Positions 7,992 through 15,400 of a stretch of 32,614 bases of DNA are shown one piece after another. The stretch lies in the NCBI GenBank assembly GCA_019310975.1, contig JAFDDH010000068.1, forward strand, positions 1 through 32,614, in the 5' to 3' direction. Source of the DNA: Deltaproteobacteria bacterium (GTDB lineage: Bacteria > Myxococcota_A > UBA9160 > UBA4427). The notes beneath the pieces were generated by a model. That model saw only the letters and a list, made by a program, of their open reading frames with translations, had not been told where the DNA came from and did no database searches. Positions within the stretch are counted from its first letter, which is position 1, and the number at the start of each line of letters is the position of its first letter. The position numbers were made by a program, and so were the translations under genes.

Positions 7992-8020
7992 GTTTCGGTT
8001 CTCGCCACGCCCGGAAGGGA

Positions 8021-8992
8021 TCAGCCCTTGGCCGCCTTCACCGCCTCGGTCAGGGCCGGAACGATGTCGAAGAGGTCGGCCACGATGCCGACATCCGCAA
8101 CCTCGAAGATCGGGGCATCCGCATCCTTGTTGATGGCGACGATGTAGTTGCTGCCCTTCATGCCCACGAGGTGCTGGATCGCACCGGAGATGCCACAGGC
8201 GATGTAGAGCTTGGGAGTGACAATCTGCCCCGACGAGCCCACCTGGTAGGGGTGGTCGAGCCAGCCGGCGTCCACGACTGGGCGGGATGCGCCCATGGCA
8301 CCGCCGAGCGCATCGGCGAGGGGCTGGATGACTTCGGTGAACTTCTCGGGCGCCCCGACTCCGCGGCCACCCGAGACGATGACGTCCGCCTTGGTGAGAT
8401 CTACGCCGGTTGCTGGGGCCTGCTTGATCTCGATGAATTTCGAACGGAGGCCCTCCAGCGAGACGTCCAAGGCCTTGGTACCTCCGTCGGCCGATCCTTC
8501 GTAGGCATCGGTGGCGCCCGGCTGCACGGTCACGACCGTGCGGCCCTGCGTCGACAGCTGCGCGTCGAGCTTGCCGTTGAAGATGCGGCGGAAATAGGTG
8601 AGCTCCCCGCCCTCGGCCTCGATATTGAAGCAATCGCTCACGTACGCGGCGTCCAGACCGGCTGCCACGCGCGGCGCGACATCCCAGCCCATCGGCGTGT
8701 TCGAGATCAGGACCAGGTCCGCCTCGGCCGCCTCGACCGCAGCACGGATGGCCTTCGACCATCCGTCCACGTTGTAGTTGGCCAGTGCGGCGTCATCGAC
8801 CACCAGGGTCTCTCCGGCACCCCGGGTGGCGAATGTGCTGGCGACGTCGCCGACACCGCTGCCGATTACCAGGCCGCGCGTGCCCTGGCCAGTGGCGTCG
8901 GCCAGCTTTCGTGCGATGGAAACGAGCTCGTAGCTCGACTCGCGGATGGCTCCATCGGGGCTCAGCTCCGCGACGATGAGGATGTTGCCCAT
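8021..8992 (-). CDS. etfA: Electron transfer flavoprotein subunit alpha
   Basis: A 323-residue EtfA. The N-terminal half is the ETF alpha/beta-type domain (ILIVAELSPDG, NTPMGWDVAPRVAAGL). The C-terminal FAD-binding domain shows VSGGRGVG, GSSGQIVTPKLYIACGISG and AINKDADAPIFEVADVGIV. Together with EtfB it forms a soluble heterodimer carrying FAD and AMP, passing electrons from acyl-CoA and related dehydrogenases to ETF-quinone oxidoreductase. The usual GD after VADYGIV is AD here, a mild change. It follows etfB by 30 nt and is closed by the hairpin at 7959-7991, so the two form a two-gene operon. Length is normal. Confidence 0.97.
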   Translation of the reverse strand: MGNILIVAELSPDGAIRESSYELVSIARKLADATGQGTRGLVIGSGVGDVASTFATRGAGETLVVDDAALANYNVDGWSKAIRAAVEAAEADLVLISNTPMGWDVAPRVAAGLDAAYVSDCFNIEAEGGELTYFRRIFNGKLDAQLSTQGRTVVTVQPGATDAYEGSADGGTKALDVSLEGLRSKFIEIKQAPATGVDLTKADVIVSGGRGVGAPEKFTEVIQPLADALGGAMGASRPVVDAGWLDHPYQVGSSGQIVTPKLYIACGISGAIQHLVGMKGSNYIVAINKDADAPIFEVADVGIVADLFDIVPALTEAVKAAKG

Positions 8993-9022
8993 CGGTCAAT
9001 TCTCCTGACTGCTTGGCGGGCC

Positions 9023-9805
9023 CTAGAGGAGCCCGAGCTCCTTGATCTTGCCCACGAGCTGCGAGACGACCTCGTCTGCACTGCCCTCCAGGATCTCGGC
9101 GGTGTCGGACTTGGGCGGGACGTAGATCTTGTTGATCTTCACCTTGGCCGCGCCGGCACCCACCTGATCGGCCACACCGAGATCCGCGGCCGTCTTCACA
9201 TCCACCGGCTTCTTCTTGGCCTGCATGATGCCCTTGAGCGACGCGTAGCGGACCTGGTTGGCGCCGGTCTGGATCGCGAGCAGGCACGGCTTCGGCAGCT
9301 CCACCACCTCCCTCGAGCCGCCCTCGAGCTCGCGCTCGATCTTCAAGCTGCCATTGGCCGCGTCGATTGCGAGCACACTCGTCGCCGAGGGGATGTCGAT
9401 CAGCTCCGCCAGCATCGGCGGCAGAGAGGAGAAGTTGTCGTCTTCGGCCATCAGGCCGCAGAGGATCATGTCCGGGTTCTCCTCCTTGGCGATCGCGGCG
9501 AGAATCTTCGCCTTGCCCAGGGAGTCGGAGGCGTCGGCCTCCGGGTCCTTCACGTGGATGGCGCGATCCGCTCCCATACCGAGCGCGGTACGCAGGGCTT
9601 GGGTGATGCGGTCGGGGCCGATGGAAACCACGACGACCTCGGCCTCGCCGGCATCCTTGATGCGAAGTGCCTCCTCGAGCGCGTACGTGTCGTAGCTATT
9701 GATCTCGAACTTGATGTTGTCTTCCTGAATCCAGTTGCCGTCGGCCGCGACGTCGAGTCGCGCGTCCTGATGCGGCACCTGCTTCAGGCACACCATAACC
9801 TTCAT
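9023..9805 (-). CDS. etfB: Electron transfer flavoprotein subunit beta
   Basis: A 260-residue EtfB starting at ATG 9805, with GGAGG about 10 nt upstream; a longer in-frame opening to 9919 encodes a non-conserved leader and is rejected. Family marks are MKVMVCLKQVPHQDARL at the N-terminus, NSYDTYALEEALRIKD, and the AMP-site region LCGLMAEDDNFSSLPPMLAELI. The usual family motif there, GxxAxDxxxxQxGPxLAE, is altered to MAEDDNFSSLPPMLAE, losing the Q/G positions. It is the first gene of etfBA. The acyl-CoA dehydrogenases it would serve are not in this window. Identification is secure. Confidence 0.97.
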   Translation of the reverse strand: MKVMVCLKQVPHQDARLDVAADGNWIQEDNIKFEINSYDTYALEEALRIKDAGEAEVVVVSIGPDRITQALRTALGMGADRAIHVKDPEADASDSLGKAKILAAIAKEENPDMILCGLMAEDDNFSSLPPMLAELIDIPSATSVLAIDAANGSLKIERELEGGSREVVELPKPCLLAIQTGANQVRYASLKGIMQAKKKPVDVKTAADLGVADQVGAGAAKVKINKIYVPPKSDTAEILEGSADEVVSQLVGKIKELGLL

Positions 9806-9915
9806 GGGGGGCCAGCCTCCGTGCTGTCGGTAGTTGGGTGGAGCGGGAAAGGGTTCCTGGGGAGGAACCGAAAAGGCCGCGACGCGAAGGCGCCCGGCCC
9901 TGCAAATGCGCGGGA

Positions 9916-9944
9916 ACACTAACGGAGCGGGTGTGTGATTTCAA
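9916..9944 (-). promoter_or_regulatory. Candidate sigma70 promoter of etfBA
   Basis: On the minus strand TTGAAA (9944-9939) and TAGTGT (9921-9916) are separated by 17 nt, reading toward etfB (start 9805). This would leave a leader of roughly 105 nt. The -35 is a good match, the -10 a moderate one. Confidence 0.4.
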
Positions 9945-10014
9945 CGCTGCAAAGGGGTGCCCCCCGGCCGCGCTAGGGGCTCTTCAGGGCTGACCCAAGT
10001 TCCCGGAAGTTTGA

Positions 10015-10020
10015 TATAAA
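10015..10020 (+). promoter_or_regulatory. Candidate -10 element of the cupredoxin-like gene
   Basis: TATAAA (five of six consensus positions) stands 53 nt before the ATG at 10074, in an otherwise GC-rich stretch. A possible -35, CTGACC at 9990-9995, has a long 19-nt spacer, so the -35 remains uncertain. Confidence 0.35.
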
Positions 10021-10073
10021 TCGCGTCGGGCGCCGAGTTCGGCGACCGCTTCCCAGGGAGGTCGTGGGTCACC

Positions 10074-10613
10074 ATGTCGCATCTGCCGAAAGCTGCTGCG
10101 GTCGTGCGTCTCGCCGGCCGATTTCGACTCCTGATGACGATCGCGCTCGGTCTGGTCGTGCCGATGACGGCCACGGTCCGAGTCTCCGCCGAGGACACCC
10201 GCCCGACCGAGATCCCCTACGACATGCCGGGTGAGATCCCCTATCTGGACCCGACCTACCACCAGACGCGGCACGAGATGGTCATCATCACCGACAACGC
10301 GTTGCGGCCGCGGCTGATCACGCTCGAGGAGGGGCAGCTGGTGGCCTGGATCAGCTACTCGAAGGCCGCCTCCACGGTCGTCTTCGAGCGCGAGATTGCG
10401 CGCTCGATGATCTGTCACAGCCTGGTCAACTTCTCGATCCAGGAGGACGAGCTGCGCTCCGCCGAGATCCACACCGGCGAGTTCGCGAGCTTCTGCGAGC
10501 TCAAGCCTGGGCGCTACCGATACAAGGTGGTGCGCAAGAACCCGAAGCACGCCGGCGCCGGCGGCGCAGCCCGGCGCCTCGAGGGCGAGATCATCGTCGG
10601 CGACGTGCCCTGA
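10074..10613 (+). CDS. Secreted cupredoxin-like protein of unknown function
   Basis: A 179-residue protein. Residues 1-40 form a signal peptide (FRLLMTIALGLVVPM core, SA-ED cleavage), so export is expected. The mature part has the order of a plastocyanin-like beta sandwich: MVIITDNALRPRLITLEEGQ, VAWISYSKAASTVVFE, and near the end FCELKPGRYRYKVV, resembling the G-x-Y-x-Y strand of cupredoxins. The type-1 copper ligands (His...Cys-x-x-His...Met) are not recognisable, and the two mature cysteines (ICHSL and SFCEL) may instead form a disulfide. GGGAGG lies about 12 nt before the ATG. It stands alone, convergent with the next gene. The fold is inferred; function unknown. Confidence 0.7.
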   Translation: MSHLPKAAAVVRLAGRFRLLMTIALGLVVPMTATVRVSAEDTRPTEIPYDMPGEIPYLDPTYHQTRHEMVIITDNALRPRLITLEEGQLVAWISYSKAASTVVFEREIARSMICHSLVNFSIQEDELRSAEIHTGEFASFCELKPGRYRYKVVRKNPKHAGAGGAARRLEGEIIVGDVP

Positions 10614-10640
10614 CGAACCCGAGCAGCGTGGCCGCGGCGC

Positions 10641-11360
10641 CTAGCGGCTCTGCAGGATCTTCTCGATCCAGCTGGCCACGACACCCGACACCGCGTGCCG
10701 CGCAGCGAGGTCTTCGCTCTCGCTCTTGCCAGGTGCCAGCAGCCCGTGGTCGGCGCTCTCGACGATGCGCAATGTGGTCTGTGTGCCGACGCGCGAGAGG
10801 CAACGCCGCAGGGTGGGGAGATCACAGCGCGGGTCGGCGTCGCCCTGCACGAAGAGCATCGGCGGGATGACGCGATAGAGATGCTCGGCCTCGGGCTTAT
10901 CGGGCTGGTCCGGCGCGTGCAGCGGGTAGCCGAGCAGGAAGACGCCGTCGGTCTCGACCCGGGCGGTGGAGAGCCCCGCCGCGACCCGGCCGCCGATTCC
11001 CATACCGCCCAGGAAGAGGTGGGAGGGGGCGGCGGCGGCGTCGCGCCCGAGAATCGAGAGCGCCGCCCGGTAGGCGAGGTCCAGCGTCTCGCTGTCGTTC
11101 TCGTCTGCCGGGGCGCCGGATTCGGCGAAGGGGAAGTTGAAGCGGATGCTGAGCAGCTTGCGAGCCGCCAGATCGCGCTGCATGCACTCGATCAGTGGAT
11201 CATTCAAGTCCGCATCCGCGTCATGCGCGATGGCCACCGCGACACGCGAGCCCGTCGGCCACCATTCGGGAATCCCGACCACGGCGGAGATGGAGTCGAC
11301 ACCGCCGAGGGGCTCCGGCAGCCCGATGGTGATCTCTTCAAACTTCGCAGCCTGCTGCAC
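10641..11360 (-). CDS. Alpha/beta hydrolase of the TEX30/KANL3-like type, nucleophile lost
   Basis: A 239-residue alpha/beta-hydrolase-fold protein using GTG 11360, with GAGGG 7 nt upstream; an ATG at 11411 would add 17 unlikely residues. The layout matches the dienelactone-hydrolase-like TEX30/KANL3 group: VAVAIAHDADADLNDPLI (family AHGAGA), IRFNFPFAESG, LFLGGMGIGGRVAAGL, FVQGDADPRCD and SADHGLL. The usual nucleophile elbow GxSxG reads G119-M-G121-I-G123, so the Ser is Gly; the AHGAGA oxyanion loop is altered too. Asp and His are kept. It may be catalytically dead or use a different mechanism. Divergently placed with the SDR/acyltransferase pair. Confidence 0.75.
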   Translation of the reverse strand: MQQAAKFEEITIGLPEPLGGVDSISAVVGIPEWWPTGSRVAVAIAHDADADLNDPLIECMQRDLAARKLLSIRFNFPFAESGAPADENDSETLDLAYRAALSILGRDAAAAPSHLFLGGMGIGGRVAAGLSTARVETDGVFLLGYPLHAPDQPDKPEAEHLYRVIPPMLFVQGDADPRCDLPTLRRCLSRVGTQTTLRIVESADHGLLAPGKSESEDLAARHAVSGVVASWIEKILQSR

Positions 11361-11567
11361 CGACCTTCCCTCTGGGGGCGAATCAGTATCACAGGGGCTC
11401 GGAATGTGCACGGCGTCGCGGCGCCGCCGGGCGGCAAAAGCGTCGATTGCGCTGCATATTCAGCCCATGGAACCGTGCCGGTCGACCGATCCCTCGGTGG
11501 TGAGGAGAGCGGAGAAAGAAGAGAAATTGGAGCGCGTGCCCGCCCCGGATCTCTCGGGGGGGCCGCG

Positions 11568-12491
11568 GTGAAGAAGGTCCTGATTACCGGGGTCGCCGGC
11601 GCGCTGGGCCGGCTGCTGGCCGCCCGACTGTCCGACGGCGTCGAGGTCTGCGGCGTCGATGTCGTTCCGTGGCGCGGCCCAGGACTCGGTGTACGCATGC
11701 ATCGGGTGGATCTGCGCAAGCGCAGGTTCGAGGACGTCGTGCGCACTGAGCGGCCGGACGCGGTGGTCCACATGGGCTTCGTGCGGCACTTCGACGTCGG
11801 CGAGCGAGAGCGCCACGACGTGAACGTGCGTGGCACCAAGCAGCTGCTCGATCACTGCGTGAAATACGCCGTGCAGCAGCTGGTGGTGGTCTCGAGCAGC
11901 GCCGTCTACGGCGCCTTCGCGGAGAACCCGTACGCGGTGGGCGAGGACTTTCCACTCTCGGCGAGCCGCTCCTACCCCGAGATCCGTGATCAGGTGGAGG
12001 TCGACACGCTGGCCTCCGGCTTCCTCTGGCAACATCCCGAGGTGCACACCTCAGTGCTGCGACCGGTCAACGTGCTGGGGCCCACGATGCGCTCGATGAT
12101 GGCCACCTATCTGCGCCTGCCGCGTGTTCCGACCGTCGCCGGCTACGACCCCATGATGCAGGTCATCGCCGAGGCCGACATGACGGAGTCGCTCGTGCTG
12201 GCCCTCCAGAAGAAGCTGCGTGGCGTTTACAACGTGGTCGGCTCCGGCGAGGTTCCACTCCACACCGCGATTCGCGAGTCGGGCGGCGTGTCCTGGCCGA
12301 TCCCGATGCCCTTCGCGCGCATGATCTGCCAGCGCTTCTTCGAATGGGGGGTCTGGAGCTTTCCGCCCGGCCTGGTCGACTATCTCCGCTTTCCGGTGAG
12401 TGTGTCGGGGAAGCCTTTCGCCGAGGCCACGGGCTTCGAGCCGCGCGTATCGCTGCGTGAGATTTTCGCGTCCATGAGGGACGCGCGATGA
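11568..12491 (+). CDS. NAD-dependent epimerase/dehydratase-like SDR (copy B)
   Basis: A 307-residue extended SDR starting at GTG 11568 after a GGGGGG run; the far longer open frame upstream is the antisense shadow of the hydrolase gene. The Rossmann motif is intact (KKVLITGVAGALGRLLA, TGxxGxxG), with DAVVHMGF, LVVVSSSAVYG and SVLRPVNVLG. The active-site YxxxK reads Y-P-E-I-R (RSYPEIRDQ), the Lys replaced by Arg. It overlaps the acyltransferase start by 4 nt (ATGA), so the two are coupled. Related to the SDR at 4556-5581, which pairs with a related acyltransferase. Likely substrate is a sugar nucleotide or lipid-linked group; not determinable from sequence. Confidence 0.84.
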   Translation: MKKVLITGVAGALGRLLAARLSDGVEVCGVDVVPWRGPGLGVRMHRVDLRKRRFEDVVRTERPDAVVHMGFVRHFDVGERERHDVNVRGTKQLLDHCVKYAVQQLVVVSSSAVYGAFAENPYAVGEDFPLSASRSYPEIRDQVEVDTLASGFLWQHPEVHTSVLRPVNVLGPTMRSMMATYLRLPRVPTVAGYDPMMQVIAEADMTESLVLALQKKLRGVYNVVGSGEVPLHTAIRESGGVSWPIPMPFARMICQRFFEWGVWSFPPGLVDYLRFPVSVSGKPFAEATGFEPRVSLREIFASMRDAR

Positions 12492-13387
12492 GGCCGGCGG
12501 GCGGCGATTCGGGATTCCTGGCGACCCTGCGCGATCTCGGCGGGGCGTTGCTTCCGCTCTTCATGCACCGCCTCCAGGATGAGATCGCCGCCCGCGTCGC
12601 GAACGTGCCGAGCCGCCTGAACGAGTACGGCTTTGATCCGGTCGGGCTCTCCCCGGATTGGGTGATACGCACGTACCTGCCCGCCGCGCTGATGTATCGC
12701 TACTACTTCCGCGCCGAGGTGGTCCAGATCGAGAATGTGCCGAGCGGGCCCGTCCTGCTCGTCGGCAACCACGCCGGCCAGCTCCCCTTTGATGGAATGA
12801 TGCTGGGCGCCGCCATGCTGCTCGAGGCCGAGCCTCCGCGAATCGTGCGCGGGATGGCAGAGTACTTCGTGTCCGAGCTGCCGTGGGTGAGCGTCGCGGC
12901 GGCGCGCTCGGGCTCGCTGGTCGGCACACCCCTCAATTGCGTCGCGATGCTGGAGGCGGGCGAGTGCGTGATGGTCTTTCCGGAGGGCGTCCGTGGCATG
13001 AACAAGCTCTACCGCGACCGCTACCAGCTGCAGCGCTTCGGGCTGGGCTTCATGCGCCTGGCGCTCGAAACCAACACGCCCATCGTACCGGTCTCCATCG
13101 TCGGTTCCGAGGAACAACAGCCGGGCCTCGCGAACTTCGAGAGGGTGGGCCGGCTCTTCGGTCTACCGGCGCTGCCCATCACGCCCACGTTCCCGTTGCT
13201 CGGTCCACTGGGGCTGCTTCCGCTGCCCGTGAAGTACCGCATCTATTTCGGTGAGCCCCTGCACTTCGAGGGTGATCCCTCGGACGACGACGCGCGAATC
13301 GAGGAGCAGGTGGACGTGGTTCGGGCCGCCATTGCACGGGGTTTCGAGCGGGGGCTGTCAGAGCGACGCGGAATCTTTTCGGGTTGA
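12488..13387 (+). CDS. PlsC/DGAT-like lysophospholipid acyltransferase (copy B)
   Basis: A 299-residue acyltransferase. Motif I is NHAGQLPFDG (His95 to Asp102, six residues between), motif III-like VMVFPEGVRG, then VPVSIVGSEE and PITPTFPLLGPLGLLP, followed by a strand RIYFGEPLHF. The same blocks occur in copy A at 5598-6779, showing a common ancestor. It should act at the inner membrane, acylating a lipid or alcohol acceptor from acyl-CoA or acyl-ACP. Its ATG overlaps the SDR stop as ATGA. It is shorter than copy A because it lacks the proline-rich N-terminal extension. The acceptor is unknown. Confidence 0.88.
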   Translation: MRPAGGDSGFLATLRDLGGALLPLFMHRLQDEIAARVANVPSRLNEYGFDPVGLSPDWVIRTYLPAALMYRYYFRAEVVQIENVPSGPVLLVGNHAGQLPFDGMMLGAAMLLEAEPPRIVRGMAEYFVSELPWVSVAAARSGSLVGTPLNCVAMLEAGECVMVFPEGVRGMNKLYRDRYQLQRFGLGFMRLALETNTPIVPVSIVGSEEQQPGLANFERVGRLFGLPALPITPTFPLLGPLGLLPLPVKYRIYFGEPLHFEGDPSDDDARIEEQVDVVRAAIARGFERGLSERRGIFSG

Positions 13388-13492
13388 AGCGGGCCGCAGC
13401 CGACGATTGCAGGGGCAGCCAGGCGCCTGCATGGCGGGAAGTCGAGACCCGGCACACACTGTGGGTGACGTGGGGCGCGGAGGTCGATCCCA

Positions 13493-13972
13493 GTGGCAGA
13501 AGAGACTCAGACGATCACCATCGAGCTCAATCCGGGTGAGCGCAGGCTCTGGGACCGCATGCGATCGCAGGTCATTGCCAAGAAGGACCCGGGTGTGTCC
13601 TCGGGCATCTTCGATCTGCTCTTCTTGCTGCCCGACCTGAGCGTGCTGCTGCTCCGGTTGCTGCGCGATCGTCGCGTTCCGATTGCGTCCAAGGTGATCG
13701 CGTTGGCCGGTATCGGCTACGTGATCTCACCCCTCGATGCCATGCCCGCGCTGATCTTCGGGCCGATCGGGTTGGTGGACGATCTGGTCGTTGTGGCCGC
13801 CTCGCTCTCGGTCATCCTCAACCGGATCCATCCCGACGTGGTGCGCTCGCACTGGTCCGGCCAGGGCGACGCCCTCGATGCCATTCAGGCGGTCACCGGC
13901 TGGGTCGAGACCGAAATCGTCGGTGGGTTGTCGAGCGTGATCGGACGACTCGGACGCGTTGGCCGGCGCTGA
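13493..13972 (+). CDS. DUF1232 (YkvA-type) membrane protein
   Basis: A 159-residue protein starting at GTG 13493, with GGAGG 9 nt upstream. The DUF1232 core is RRVPIASKVIALAGIGYVISPLDAMP followed by GLVDDLVVVAASLSVIL, two hydrophobic segments joined by the family's SPxDxxP and DD residues. Residues 1-50 are hydrophilic with a further hydrophobic stretch (SSGIFDLLFLLPDLSVLLLRLL). Such proteins are small inner-membrane proteins of unknown function. It follows the acyltransferase by 105 nt on the same strand and is convergent with the thioesterase gene (21-nt gap). Confidence 0.85.
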   Translation: MAEETQTITIELNPGERRLWDRMRSQVIAKKDPGVSSGIFDLLFLLPDLSVLLLRLLRDRRVPIASKVIALAGIGYVISPLDAMPALIFGPIGLVDDLVVVAASLSVILNRIHPDVVRSHWSGQGDALDAIQAVTGWVETEIVGGLSSVIGRLGRVGRR

Positions 13973-13993
13973 CCGGGCGTACCACGGGCGGCA

Positions 13994-14440
13994 TCAGCCC
14001 AACTTGTCAGCCTCGCCCACCGCCAGCGCGGCCAGCCGCCTGCGGTCCTCGCGCGGGATGCGGCGCACACGGCCCTGGTCGTTGAGCGCTGCGTGCTCGG
14101 TCCGGCCGACGACGATGATCTCGTCTCCGCGCTCGATCCGGTACGCCATGCCGAGCGACGCGCCGGCCACCCATGACAGCCAGGTCAGCACGCGCAAGCG
14201 GTCGTCGAAGCGCGCACCGCGCCGGTAGTCGAGCTCCGCATGTGTGACTGCGAAGTGCAGACCGGCGTCGACATACTCCACATAGGGGCGGTCGTGCTCG
14301 TCGAGCCAGCGCACGCGGCCGAGCTCGAAGAAGCGCAGGTAGTTGGCGTGGTGGACGACGCCCATGGCGTCGGTCTCGTAGAAGGCGACCCGATGCTCGA
14401 CGTGCGAGCAGGCGGTGCCGGGCGGCGGCGCGTCGCTCAC
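13994..14440 (-). CDS. Hot-dog acyl-CoA thioesterase (YbgC/4HBT family)
   Basis: A 148-residue hot-dog protein. The catalytic loop YETDAMGVVHHANYLRFFELGR is the 4-hydroxybenzoyl-CoA thioesterase/YbgC signature, with the catalytic Asp in ETDAMG. YRRGARFDDRLRVLTWLSW is the central helix-strand region. It hydrolyses acyl-CoA thioesters in the cytoplasm; chain length cannot be told from sequence. The start is GTG 14440, with only a poor ribosome binding site, and the region in front is a tandem repeat that copies the end of gloB. It follows gloB on the same strand with 73 nt between, so readthrough is possible. Confidence 0.9.
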   Translation of the reverse strand: MSDAPPPGTACSHVEHRVAFYETDAMGVVHHANYLRFFELGRVRWLDEHDRPYVEYVDAGLHFAVTHAELDYRRGARFDDRLRVLTWLSWVAGASLGMAYRIERGDEIIVVGRTEHAALNDQGRVRRIPREDRRRLAALAVGEADKLG

Positions 14441-14445
14441 CGGAT

Positions 14446-14531
14446 CAGAAGACCTTCGCCCACCGCACTAGAAGCCTTTGGCCCATCGCGCTAGAAGCCT
14501 TTGGCCCATAGCATTAGAAGTTGTCTTTGGC
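14446..14531. repeat. 23-bp tandem repeat at the 3' end of gloB
   Basis: Two nearly identical 23-bp units (14468-14490 and 14491-14513, CTAGAAGCCTTTGGCCCAT plus 4 nt) are flanked by degenerate copies at 14446-14467 and 14514-14531. The last copy is the actual end of gloB, including its TAA stop (14514-14516); the other copies carry TAG or a near-stop at the same place. It appears that the gene terminus was duplicated in tandem toward the thioesterase gene. Confidence 0.85.
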
Positions 14532-15272
14532 GCTGCGGATACGGCCGAGCTCGGCGGCGTCCACGGCGCGCATGAAGGGATTGGTGGCCTTCTCCTCGCC
14601 GATCGTGGACGGGATGGTCATCTCATCGGGGAGCGCATCGTGCCAATTGGCCGCGGCGCGACCGCGGATCTTCTCCACCCGCTCGAGCCTCTCACGCATG
14701 GCCTCGTTGTCCGGCTCGATCGTCACCGCAAAGCGCAGATTCCCTTCGGTGTACTCGTGCCCGCAGTAGACCTTCGTCTCATTCGGCAGAGCGGCGAGCT
14801 TCTCGCAGAGTGCCGTGTACATCATCTGCGCGTCGCCCTCGAAGAGGCGCCCGCAACCACCCGCGAAGAGCATATCCCCCGAAAAGACAGCGCCCGCATC
14901 GTCGAATACGTACGCGATATGGCCCATCGTGTGGGACGGGATGAAGAGCACGCGTGCGCTGTGTTCGCCCACGCTGACCGTATCGCCCTCGTCGACACCG
15001 TGGGTGAAGCCGGGCACGCGCTTGGCATCGGAGACGTGCGCGTAGACGGGCGCCTCGTAGAGCCGGGAGAGCTCCGGGTTGGCGGCCGAGTGGTCCGGGT
15101 GGTGGTGGGTAGAGAGGATCTTCGTGACCTTCGCCCCGGTCTCCTCGACCCGGGCCACCACCGGATCGACCTCGGGTGCGTCGATGATGGCCGCCTCGTT
15201 CGTGGCCTCGCAGAGGACGAGATACGTGTAGTTGTCGCCAAAAGTCGGGATGCGTTCGATTCGAAGTGCCAT
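14514..15272 (-). CDS. gloB: Hydroxyacylglutathione hydrolase (glyoxalase II)
   Basis: A 252-residue metallo-beta-lactamase-fold enzyme. The binuclear metal motif THHHPDHSAAN is intact, with further ligands in SHTMGH, FSGDMLF and CGHEYT. The C-terminal helical domain holds the substrate-binding KATNPFMR motif (family NPFLR) typical of GloB, which separates it from other lactamase-fold hydrolases. It converts S-D-lactoylglutathione to D-lactate and glutathione in methylglyoxal detoxification. Length is typical. No glyoxalase I is in view. Its 3' end is the source of the tandem repeat next to it. Confidence 0.96.
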   Translation of the reverse strand: MALRIERIPTFGDNYTYLVLCEATNEAAIIDAPEVDPVVARVEETGAKVTKILSTHHHPDHSAANPELSRLYEAPVYAHVSDAKRVPGFTHGVDEGDTVSVGEHSARVLFIPSHTMGHIAYVFDDAGAVFSGDMLFAGGCGRLFEGDAQMMYTALCEKLAALPNETKVYCGHEYTEGNLRFAVTIEPDNEAMRERLERVEKIRGRAAANWHDALPDEMTIPSTIGEEKATNPFMRAVDAAELGRIRSAKDNF

Positions 15273-15283
15273 CCCGGGAGCCT

Positions 15284-15400
15284 AGCAGCCCGTTGAAGAA
15301 CCCCCGCCGTCGCCATGCACCGGCCTTCTGGCCCAGCTCTGCGTTGCGAAACCTTGCCGTAGAGCGACTACGCCTGCGGTTCCGCGCCTTGATCTGGGTC
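15284..15400. repeat. Dispersed intergenic repeat overlapping a gene end
   Basis: The block runs from CAGCCCGTTGAAGAA through TGCACCGGCCTTCTGG and CTGCGTTGCG to CTACGCCTGCGG. The order CTGCGTTGCG ... CTACGCCT recurs at the right edge of the window (32545-32614), so this is a repeat family and not unique sequence. Here it contains the last codons and the stop of the PD-(D/E)XK gene (stop at 15368-15370). From memory, similar CCGTTGAA(G/A)AACCC blocks recur in several proteobacterial genomes. Confidence 0.65.

Noticed and set aside
9023-9919. 298-residue form of EtfB
   Set aside because: The extra 38 residues contain the GGAGG ribosome binding site of the true start and no conserved sequence.
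7910-9922. 670-codon plus-strand open frame across etfA/etfB
   Set aside because: Antisense shadow of two secure genes in GC-rich DNA; sequence rich in Arg/His/Asp/Gly with no domain pattern.
10695-11567. N-terminal extension of SDR copy B to 10695
   Set aside because: It is antisense to the hydrolase gene; the Rossmann motif begins right after GTG 11568.
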